A DNA stretch of 33,829 nucleotides from Pedobacter fastidiosus (GTDB lineage Bacteria > Bacteroidota > Bacteroidia > Sphingobacteriales > Sphingobacteriaceae). Under the pieces are notes generated by a model. That model was not told where the DNA came from and did no database searches. It saw only the letters and a list, made by a program, of their open reading frames with translations. Each line of letters starts with the position of its first letter. Position 1 is the stretch's first letter. The position numbers and the translations under genes are program-made. The stretch spans positions 69,251 to 103,079 of the forward strand of contig NZ_JACRYL010000013.1 of assembly GCF_014306625.1 (NCBI RefSeq). The letters are read 5' to 3'. Of the stretch, positions 7,595 through 14,019 are shown piece by piece.

Positions 7595-7756
7595 ATGAAA
7601 AAATTAGAAAATGGAAAAATGGAAATTCTAAAGGGTGGAAAACTTTGTAGCGGACCTGGTTACACAACCGCTGGATTAATAGGTGGAGCAATAGGTGGTC
7701 CAATATTAGCCGCAGTTTTTTATATCAGCGCATGGGGTGGTTGTTCTCTTAATTAA
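7595..7756 (+). CDS. Double-glycine-leader peptide precursor 1 (bacteriocin-like)
   Basis: A 53-aa precursor too short for ordinary gene calling. The leader MKKLENGKMEILKGG (residues 1-15) ends in the double glycine cut by C39 peptidases. The predicted core (residues 16-53) is small, hydrophobic and glycine-rich (AGLIGGAIGGPILAAV), as in class II bacteriocins, with cysteines at 18 and 50 that could form one disulfide across nearly the whole core. A C39-peptidase exporter and a thioredoxin-like protein are encoded downstream. Killing activity is inferred; a signalling role or another secreted natural product is also possible. It lies directly behind regulatory copy 2. Confidence 0.75.
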   Translation: MKKLENGKMEILKGGKLCSGPGYTTAGLIGGAIGGPILAAVFYISAWGGCSLN

Positions 7757-7762
7757 AAAATC

Positions 7763-7897
7763 ATGAAAAAATTAGAATTTCAAACTTTAGAGCAGATTCT
7801 TGGTGGAAGAATGGATGCATGTCTTTGGGCTCCAGCACTTTTCCCTCCCCTAGTTATTGGGTGCATAATGAGAGATATTGATAGATTATTAAGTTAA
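7763..7897 (+). CDS. Double-glycine-leader peptide precursor 2 (bacteriocin-like)
   Basis: A 44-aa precursor starting 6 bp after the first. It shares the MKKLE start; its leader MKKLEFQTLEQILGG (residues 1-15) ends in LGG at the same position as in precursor 1. The 29-residue core (16-44) has cysteines at 20 and 34, aromatic/proline-rich segments (LWAPALFPPL) and an amphipathic charged end (MRDIDRLL). The two cores are unlike each other, which suits a two-peptide bacteriocin or two separate products. The shared leader implies processing by the same C39 transporter encoded from 9400. Confidence 0.75.
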   Translation: MKKLEFQTLEQILGGRMDACLWAPALFPPLVIGCIMRDIDRLLS

Positions 7898-7910
7898 CAA
7901 TTAAGATAAT

Positions 7911-8090
7911 ATGAAAAATAATAACTCATTAATTATTCTTTTGCTTTTCAACATTTTGGCTTTAGTATTATATTATTTCGATACCGAGTATAATTTTTTA
8001 GGAGATATAGGTCGTGGTACCTTATGTATTTTTCCTTGCCTATATAATATATATTATTTGAGAAAATTATTTTTAACTAAGACACCATAA
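7911..8090 (+). CDS. Small membrane protein, candidate immunity protein (59 aa)
   Basis: It starts 13 bp after precursor 2 and encodes 59 aa: a hydrophobic N-terminus (about residues 6-22, SLIILLLFNILALVLYYF), a polar DTEYNFLGDIGRG loop, a second weakly hydrophobic segment, and a basic end (YYLRKLFLTKTP). Small membrane proteins directly after bacteriocin precursors are commonly their immunity proteins, and that is the best guess from position. No sequence family is recognised, so the function is inference. The hairpin at 8133-8159 follows. Confidence 0.5.
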   Translation: MKNNNSLIILLLFNILALVLYYFDTEYNFLGDIGRGTLCIFPCLYNIYYLRKLFLTKTP

Positions 8091-8132
8091 AAGTTTAAAT
8101 TGAGTAAAGTTATTATAAAAAATTTCAGAAAT

Positions 8133-8159
8133 GCCTGTTAAGTCTTGCACTTAACAGGC
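8133..8159 (+). terminator. Strong hairpin between peptide genes and export genes
   Basis: A perfect 10-bp stem GCCTGTTAAG/CTTAACAGGC (8133-8142, 8150-8159) with a 7-nt loop sits 14 bp before the next start codon. It is followed only by CTTATAAAAT, so the T-run is weak. It could be a leaky terminator or a processing/stability site that keeps peptide mRNA above exporter mRNA. Confidence 0.5.
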
Positions 8160-8173
8160 CTTATAAAATATAA

Positions 8174-8824
8174 ATGTTTCAAAATACTGTAAAAAATTGG
8201 CACCTATTGATTACTATCATAGCAGTTACTTTTTCTATTAGTTATATATTTAATCAATTCTTATTGACACGTGATATTTATTATAATACTTTTCAAAGTC
8301 AATTGGAGAGCGCAAGGATTGATGAGTTATTTGATTTACAACTTAAGTATTTATGGATTGGATATTTAGTTATACCAGTTTGGATTACATTAAAAAATTT
8401 AATTATCACCCTCTGCCTACAAATTGGTCTATTGTTAAATAATAGTAAGCTAAAATTTTCACATACTTTTAGAATAGCTTTAACAGCAGAATTTGTTTTC
8501 CTTCTACCTCAACTAATAAAACTCATTTGGTTTCTATTGGTAAAAACTAACTACACCTTAACCGATGTACAGCAGTTTTATCCACTTTCGGCACTTAACT
8601 TGTTTAATATAGAAAATCTTTCAGCCTTGTCAATTTATCCTTTTCAAACTTTTAACCTCTTCGAAATTATGTACTGGATTATATTAGCTGGAGGCATAAA
8701 ACAAGCCTTAAATACCGATATCAACAAAGGCATTAAAGTGGTTTTTTCTGGATATATTCCTGCGTTAGCGTTATGGCTCTTATGTGTAATGTTTATTACG
8801 GTAAGTCTAAGCCCAGCTACCTAA
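8174..8824 (+). CDS. Polytopic membrane protein of the peptide export locus (possibly YIP1-like)
   Basis: A 216-aa protein with about five hydrophobic segments (near residues 12-28, 58-85, 98-120, 160-175 and 190-212). Its general layout is reminiscent of the Yip1 membrane domain, but I cannot confirm the family. It precedes the thioredoxin-like and C39 ABC exporter genes in the same direction, 64 bp before the former, so it is probably part of the export operon. Its role could be immunity, export assistance or membrane anchoring; the sequence alone does not decide. No catalytic motif was seen. Confidence 0.65.
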   Translation: MFQNTVKNWHLLITIIAVTFSISYIFNQFLLTRDIYYNTFQSQLESARIDELFDLQLKYLWIGYLVIPVWITLKNLIITLCLQIGLLLNNSKLKFSHTFRIALTAEFVFLLPQLIKLIWFLLVKTNYTLTDVQQFYPLSALNLFNIENLSALSIYPFQTFNLFEIMYWIILAGGIKQALNTDINKGIKVVFSGYIPALALWLLCVMFITVSLSPAT

Positions 8825-8888
8825 CATTTGTACGTATTCTCAATAATATCCAGCTCAACTTTAGTTCCAAGTACTCGTTTAAATAAAA

Positions 8889-9416
8889 ATGAAAAATAAA
8901 TTAATTCTGGTCTTAGGCTTAATTGCCTTAGGTCTAGGTTGCCTTTTGGCTTATAAAATAGCTAAGAAATATCCTCACAATAAGGAGATGGCTTTGCAAA
9001 AGCAAACCTTACCAAATTTTCAGTTGTACAGCCAAAACTTAAAGCCATTTTCTGCAAAGCAATTAAAAGAAAATGAAGCCATTTGTATTTTTTATTATAA
9101 TGCGGAGTGCGAGCATTGCCAATACGAAGCAACTCAAATTAACAAACAATTAACTTTGTTTAAGAATGTTCAAATTGTAATGATTTCTACAAACAAGCCA
9201 CAAGAAACAGCCAATTTTGCTAAAACTTATAAGTTAGACAAAGCAGGCTTAATATGGCTCTATGATAAAGACTATGCATTTTATAAATGGTTTGGGAAAT
9301 CAGTAACTCCATCAGTTTACATTTACAATGCAGAGCACAAATTGGTAAAAGAATATACTGGCGAAGTTAAAATTGAGGCTGTAATAAAATATTTAGATAA
9401 TGGAAAAGAAGGCTAA
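8889..9416 (+). CDS. Membrane-anchored thioredoxin-like protein of the peptide locus
   Basis: A 175-aa protein with an N-terminal membrane helix (about residues 4-22) and a thioredoxin-fold domain facing the periplasm. The active site is CEHC (Cys74, Cys77) in YYNAECEHCQYEA, and the cis-proline loop is visible as SVTPSVYIY. It resembles the TlpA/AhpC-TSA redoxin group. Its end overlaps the start of the exporter gene by 17 bp, indicating tight coupling. Because each peptide core has exactly two cysteines, a role in making or reshuffling their disulfides is likely but inferred; reducing another exported protein is the alternative. Confidence 0.8.
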   Translation: MKNKLILVLGLIALGLGCLLAYKIAKKYPHNKEMALQKQTLPNFQLYSQNLKPFSAKQLKENEAICIFYYNAECEHCQYEATQINKQLTLFKNVQIVMISTNKPQETANFAKTYKLDKAGLIWLYDKDYAFYKWFGKSVTPSVYIYNAEHKLVKEYTGEVKIEAVIKYLDNGKEG

Positions 9417-11532
9417 ACGAACGCTGGTTATACAACAAGATATTAGCGATTGTGGCGTAGCGTGTTTACTTTCTGCTATTCGATATTTCGATGGAAACAA
9501 CAATCTTGAAAATTTAAGAAAGTTAAGTGGCACAGATGGAATGGGTACAACATTATTGGGCCTATGTCAAAGTTCGGAAAAGACTGGAATAGATGCAGAA
9601 GGTTTTGAGGCGGAAATTGAACATTTAATTAATTTAAAAGAGTTAAGTATTTTGCATTTAACGCTTGAAAACGATCTAGAACATTTCGTTTTAAATTATG
9701 GTTATGACAGCATCAAAAAGAAATTTTTAATTGGTGATCCAAGCAAAGGCGTCGAGTTTTGGGACGAGTTAACACTATTAAAATTGTGGAAAAGCAAAGT
9801 CTTACTAACGCTTACACCAAACAAAAATTTTATCAAAACAAAGACAGAAAATATTGTGAAAAGGAAATGGTTTATTTCTTTGTTGAAAGATGATTACAAT
9901 ATTCTTTTATCCGCAACATTCTTAGGGATTGTAATTGCTGGATTAGGTCTTTCAACAGCTTTATTTACACAAAAGCTTGTTGATGAAATTATACCGAAAC
10001 AACAAATAAGCAAGATGATAAGTGGATTTGGAATACTCTTTATCCTCCTTGTTGCTAAAAGTGGTATAAGCTTTTTACGCCAGTTATTTTTACTGCAACA
10101 AACAAAAGATTTTAATGAAAGAATAAACGGCAGTTTTATTGAAAAACTGTTGCACTTGCCTAAGCTATTTTTTGATAGCCGTAAAACTGGAGATCTGATT
10201 TCCCGATTAAACGACACCATGCGAATTCAAAGAAGTGTTGCTTACCTAAGTGGCACGTTTATTATAGACTTTTTAGTTGTTGTTATTTCGTCTGTTTATC
10301 TTTTTAGTTTTCATTATAGTATTGCGCTAACTGCTTTAACAGCAATTCCTTTAATGGGCTTTATTGCTTGGAAATACAACGATAAAATCATCACTCAGAA
10401 TACTTCATTAATGTCTTCTTATGCGAATAATGAAAGCAATTACATAGACACAATTCAAGGCATCAATGTAATAAAATCAGCTTCAAAAGAAAACGCGTAT
10501 GGCGCTAAAATAAAAGGCCATTTTACAATTTTTCAGACTAACAGCCTTACTTTGGGTAAAACAGGAAACCGATTTAACCTAATTGTAGAGGTTTTAGCCA
10601 CCATAATCATTATCTCGATAATGGCTGAAACAGCTTATTTTACATTAGAAAAAACGTTAAAAATTGGAGAGATGATGGCTATACTTTCCATAGGAATAGG
10701 TATTATTCCATCTTGCACAAGATTAATGTTAACCAATTTACAGATCCAAGAAGCAAAGGTAGCCTACAACAGAATGTATGAATTTGCCTCAATTGATGCT
10801 GAAGGCAAAAGCAATTCCTTGATTGAGAAGTATGAATGGGATGGAAAGTTTAAAAAGCTAGAAATTAAAAATCTAAGTTTTCGCTTTGCTGGTAGACGAC
10901 AATTATTAACCAATGTAAGCCTAGAGGTGAAAACGGGAAAAATCGTTGCCCTTTTAGGAGAAAGCGGTTGTGGGAAAAGCACGATACTTCAAGTTTTGCA
11001 AAAATTTTATGATAAGGAGTTTGGCTACATCATAATTAATGATCAGTTTAATCTTGATAACCTACCTATAACACAATGGAGAAAAACCATCTCCGTTGTT
11101 CCTCAAGAGATAAAAATTTTCAATTGCTCAATATTAGAGAATATTTGCTTAAGTACGATTGAAACAGACTTAAAAGACGTTTTTGCTTTATGCGAAGAAC
11201 ATGGCTTGCAAGATTATTTTAATCAATTTCCTCAAGGATTATTTACCAGAGTTGGTGAAGATGGTTTAAACTTATCTGGAGGACAAAAACAAATTCTTGC
11301 CCTTCTTCGAGCTTTATATTCAAAACCCCAATTGCTTCTACTTGACGAAGCAACAGCTTCATTAGATCCTAAAACAGAGGGTTTTATTTTGAATTTGCTC
11401 ATTAAGCTCAAAGAAAAAATGGGCATTTTATTGGTTACACATAAAGAAAGTACCGCAAAAATTGCTGATGAGGTTTATGAAGTTGAGAATGGTATAGCAA
11501 AGAATTCAAGAAGTTTACAAGTAATATTATAA
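9400..11532 (+). CDS. Peptidase-containing ABC transporter (C39 type) for double-glycine peptides
   Basis: An inner-membrane exporter that cuts double-glycine leaders and exports the cores. The N-terminal C39 peptidase (about residues 1-140) has Gln12, Cys18 (DISDCGVACL), His95 (EHFVLNY) and Asp113 (IGDPSKG), spacing close to active ComA/LanT-type enzymes. A six-helix transmembrane domain covers about 165-450. The nucleotide-binding domain has Walker A (GESGCGKST, 520-528), LSGGQ (625-629), Walker B (LLLLDE, ending Asp649-Glu650) and switch His681. The 710-aa length is standard. It overlaps the thioredoxin-like gene. No HlyD-type adaptor or TolC-like gene is in the window. Confidence 0.95.
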   Translation: MEKKAKRTLVIQQDISDCGVACLLSAIRYFDGNNNLENLRKLSGTDGMGTTLLGLCQSSEKTGIDAEGFEAEIEHLINLKELSILHLTLENDLEHFVLNYGYDSIKKKFLIGDPSKGVEFWDELTLLKLWKSKVLLTLTPNKNFIKTKTENIVKRKWFISLLKDDYNILLSATFLGIVIAGLGLSTALFTQKLVDEIIPKQQISKMISGFGILFILLVAKSGISFLRQLFLLQQTKDFNERINGSFIEKLLHLPKLFFDSRKTGDLISRLNDTMRIQRSVAYLSGTFIIDFLVVVISSVYLFSFHYSIALTALTAIPLMGFIAWKYNDKIITQNTSLMSSYANNESNYIDTIQGINVIKSASKENAYGAKIKGHFTIFQTNSLTLGKTGNRFNLIVEVLATIIIISIMAETAYFTLEKTLKIGEMMAILSIGIGIIPSCTRLMLTNLQIQEAKVAYNRMYEFASIDAEGKSNSLIEKYEWDGKFKKLEIKNLSFRFAGRRQLLTNVSLEVKTGKIVALLGESGCGKSTILQVLQKFYDKEFGYIIINDQFNLDNLPITQWRKTISVVPQEIKIFNCSILENICLSTIETDLKDVFALCEEHGLQDYFNQFPQGLFTRVGEDGLNLSGGQKQILALLRALYSKPQLLLLDEATASLDPKTEGFILNLLIKLKEKMGILLVTHKESTAKIADEVYEVENGIAKNSRSLQVIL

Positions 11533-11537
11533 TTAAA

Positions 11538-11726
11538 ATGAAGTTAACTCCAAAAGATATTTTTACACTGGTTTGTGTTGCAATATTTACTTTTTTAGGC
11601 TTTGGTATTAATCATTACGGATGGTTTAATATTGGAAATAATTATAAAACTCCATATTATTTTAGCGTCATAATGTTAATCATTTGGATTCTAAATAAGT
11701 TTTTCCCTTCCAAAGAAGGGAAATGA
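11538..11726 (+). CDS. Small membrane protein after the exporter (62 aa)
   Basis: It starts 5 bp after the exporter stop, so it is almost certainly in the same transcript. The 62-aa product has two hydrophobic segments (about residues 9-24 and 40-54) linked by an aromatic/polar stretch (NHYGWFNIGNNYKTPYYF), with a basic end (FPSKEGK). It is unrecognised. Its layout matches the other small membrane proteins of this island; immunity or exporter accessory are the likely options, both inferred from position. Confidence 0.6.
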   Translation: MKLTPKDIFTLVCVAIFTFLGFGINHYGWFNIGNNYKTPYYFSVIMLIIWILNKFFPSKEGK

Positions 11727-11764
11727 CAAACTTCATTCTTGGCGTTCTTATCCAGATCAATGCT

Positions 11765-11993
11765 AGAAAAACGAAAAACAACAATTGAGGCCTCTAGCGT
11801 TGTCATTATGATTTACAAACCTCAATTGTTTCAGCTTCACTAGCTTAAAGACAGAGGGTTTTATTTTGGATTTACTTCTAACCTCAGTAAAAATGAACTT
11901 TCTTCTTGTTATATACAAAGAAACTACTGCTAATGAGGTGAAGGATAGCAAGACAACCCTTGTTGAAGAATTATTTAAATATTTAAAGAAATG
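11765..11993 (+). pseudogene. Decayed 3' end of a second C39/ABC exporter gene
   Basis: The stretch resembles the 3' end of the exporter just upstream. The 17-mer ACAGAGGGTTTTATTTT is identical at 11374-11390 and 11851-11867. Translation around it gives KTEGFILDLLLTSVKMNF followed by LLVIYKETTANEV, against KTEGFILNLLIKLKEKMG and LLVTHKESTAKIADEV in the intact gene. The switch histidine is replaced by tyrosine, and upstream the frame contains stops and a deletion where Walker B should be (KPQL is retained, DEATASLD is lost). It has no start and cannot make a working protein. It points to an ancestral duplication of the exporter unit. Confidence 0.7.
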
Positions 11994-12683
11994 ATACAAT
12001 ACAATTTTATTGAAAATACTACAGATTTTGTAGAAAGAGATTTAAGCTTTAAAAAACTTATTAGAAAGCACTATTCAACATTAGGAAATTTAAGATATTT
12101 TGGGGGTATAGGACTCATAATTTTATTTTTAGTTGGTATAATGCCTTGGTTTATATTTCACTTTCATGCAAGTTTTCTATTGCTTCTTTTACCTATTATT
12201 CCAATAATATATCTATTGACAAAGAAAAACTGGAAAGAGAATTATATGATTTTGGAGAAACAAGGGAGAAGATTAGGCTTTAGTTTGCATTCTTCATCCT
12301 TTGATAAAAAAGATTTTTGGGAACTAAAATATAGATTATTAGCAAGTTACTTTGATCGGCATAATGGAAATATTGAATATTTTGAATTGTTTTATGAGGA
12401 CTTTATAGCAAATTACCCAATTAAAAAATATAAATGGTATTCTCTAAAGCCTGTTTCTTGGCTTTTAGCACTCGTCATAACTACTCTCATTGGTCATTTT
12501 TCTAAGGATCAACTTATCAATAAAGATATATCTCTTGCTATTGAAATTTGTCTAAGGGTAATAATTTTGATTCCATTCATAGAGTTTAATCTCTTTAAAC
12601 TTCCAAGCGATATTAGAAATAGCAAGAACTTAGATTCCAAAAGATTTCTCCAAGAATTTAAGGTGCGCTACTTTATTGTTTAA
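11991..12683 (+). CDS. Hypothetical membrane protein at the end of the peptide island
   Basis: A 230-aa protein whose ATG overlaps the final stop of the decayed exporter frame. Hydrophobic segments lie near residues 38-58 and 60-77 and again near 155-168 and 183-203, with a charged region between (KKNWKENYMILEKQGRRLG, then FDRHNGNIEYFELFYEDF). I recognise no family. It may once have followed the second exporter, making immunity or accessory function plausible, but nothing in the sequence proves it. AT content is as high as in the peptide genes. Confidence 0.6.
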   Translation: MIQYNFIENTTDFVERDLSFKKLIRKHYSTLGNLRYFGGIGLIILFLVGIMPWFIFHFHASFLLLLLPIIPIIYLLTKKNWKENYMILEKQGRRLGFSLHSSSFDKKDFWELKYRLLASYFDRHNGNIEYFELFYEDFIANYPIKKYKWYSLKPVSWLLALVITTLIGHFSKDQLINKDISLAIEICLRVIILIPFIEFNLFKLPSDIRNSKNLDSKRFLQEFKVRYFIV

Positions 12684-12692
12684 GATAGCCAT

Positions 12693-12878
12693 TTAAACCT
12701 CATCCTTAGTATTTTTTACCAAGCCAATTCCTGATACGAAAAATATTAATCCGATTACACCATATACAATTAATCCACGTGTCTGCTGGCTATGTTGTAC
12801 AAAGCCCCAACCAGCGTAAATTAGTCCGATAATTCCTAAAATGGTCAATACAGTTCCAAAAGTGCGTTTTACATTCAT
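12693..12878 (-). CDS. Small two-helix membrane protein (61 aa)
   Basis: A 61-aa protein with two hydrophobic helices (about residues 8-27 and 36-54), a polar VQHSQQTRG loop and a charged KNTKDEV end. Short proteins of this shape are common in Bacteroidota; I know of no defined role. It is transcribed opposite to its neighbours and converges on the gene ending at 12683, only 9 bp away, so it is a stand-alone gene marking the boundary of the peptide island. Confidence 0.7.
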   Translation of the reverse strand: MNVKRTFGTVLTILGIIGLIYAGWGFVQHSQQTRGLIVYGVIGLIFFVSGIGLVKNTKDEV

Positions 12879-13002
12879 TTTGATTGATTTTATTACGTAA
12901 AGACAAATTTAAGATGATTTTGTTTTGAGTTTAATTTAAGTTCTGGCTTGGGCAAAATACACTTTGGCTATATTTTTTATAACTTCATAAAAAAATCTAA
13001 TT

Positions 13003-13941
13003 ATGCAATACGTCATTTACATTCTAATCTTCCTCGGAATCGTTATCCTTTTAAGTTCCTTTGTAACGGTTAAACAGGGAACAATTGCTGTTGTAACTGT
13101 TTTTGGAAAATATCAAAGACAGCTTAGACCAGGATTAAACTTCAAAATTCCATTAATTGAGCAAATTTATTCTCGCATTTCGATTCAAAATCGTTCTGTA
13201 GAACTTTCATTTCAAGCGGTAACGCAAGATCAAGCCAATGTTTATTTTAAGGCGATGCTTTTGTACTCGGTTGTAAATCAAGATGAAGAAACCATTAAAA
13301 ACGTAGCCTTTAAATTTGTGGATGCAACCAACTTAATGCAAGCTTTAATTCGTACAATCGAAGGTTCTATTCGTGCTTACGTTGCCACACAAAAACAGGC
13401 AAATGTTTTGGCTCAACGTAATGAAATCGTGCTTCACGTTAAGGAGCAAATTGATCAAGTTTTAGACGGTTGGGGTTACCACCTTCAAGATCTTCAATTA
13501 AACGATATTACTTTTGATGAAGAGATTATGCGCTCAATGAGTCGTGTGGTGGCTTCTAACAACTTAAAAGCGGCAGCAGAAAATGAAGGCCAGGCTTTAT
13601 TAATTACCAAAACCAAAGCAGCAGAGGCTGATGGTAATGCTATTAAAATTGCTGCTACTGCAGAACGTGAAGCGGCACAATTACGCGGACAAGGGATCGC
13701 TTTATTCCGTGCTGAAGTTGCTCATGGTATGACGAAAGCCGCTCAGGAAATGGAAGAAGCTAATCTGGATATTTCGGTAATTCTATTTACCATGTGGACA
13801 GAATCTATTAAGCATTTTGCTGAAAACGGCGATGGAAACGTAATTTTCTTAGATGGCAGTAGCGAAGGGATGAATAAAACTTTAAAAGAAATGATGGCTA
13901 TGCAATTGAACAAACAAAAAGAGCCTAAAGCTAAAATATAG
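13003..13941 (+). CDS. SPFH/band 7 (stomatin-like) membrane protein
   Basis: A membrane-anchored scaffold protein of the SPFH superfamily (stomatin/prohibitin/HflK-C). One N-terminal helix (about residues 2-22) is followed by the band 7 domain (VKQGTIAVVTVFGKYQRQLR and onward to about residue 190). A long Ala/Glu-rich helical region follows (AAAENEGQALLITKTKAAEA). Such proteins form oligomeric membrane microdomains, often with proteases or channels. No NfeD-type partner is adjacent; the convergent neighbour is a tail-specific protease. Length 312 aa is typical. It ends at a shared palindromic terminator. Confidence 0.88.
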   Translation: MQYVIYILIFLGIVILLSSFVTVKQGTIAVVTVFGKYQRQLRPGLNFKIPLIEQIYSRISIQNRSVELSFQAVTQDQANVYFKAMLLYSVVNQDEETIKNVAFKFVDATNLMQALIRTIEGSIRAYVATQKQANVLAQRNEIVLHVKEQIDQVLDGWGYHLQDLQLNDITFDEEIMRSMSRVVASNNLKAAAENEGQALLITKTKAAEADGNAIKIAATAEREAAQLRGQGIALFRAEVAHGMTKAAQEMEEANLDISVILFTMWTESIKHFAENGDGNVIFLDGSSEGMNKTLKEMMAMQLNKQKEPKAKI

Positions 13942-13966
13942 TTCAAAAATATAATTCCTTAAACCA

Positions 13967-14002
13967 ACAAAGCCCTTAGATTTTAAAATCTAAGGGCTTT
14001 GT
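13967..14002. terminator. Bidirectional terminator between the SPFH and protease genes
   Basis: A perfect 18-bp palindrome: ACAAAGCCCTTAGATTTT (13967-13984) pairs with its complement (13985-14002). A T-rich stretch follows on the plus strand and an A-rich stretch precedes it. It lies between convergent stop codons at 13941 and 14020 and should end both transcripts. Confidence 0.85.
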
Positions 14003-14019
14003 TTTTATAAAAATGTTCG

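Noticed and set aside
9894..10220. 108-codon minus-strand frame inside the exporter gene
   Set aside because: Shadow of the strongly supported exporter reading frame on the other strand.
11763..11999. 78-codon minus-strand frame
   Set aside because: It is antisense to the decayed exporter fragment and has no protein-like features.
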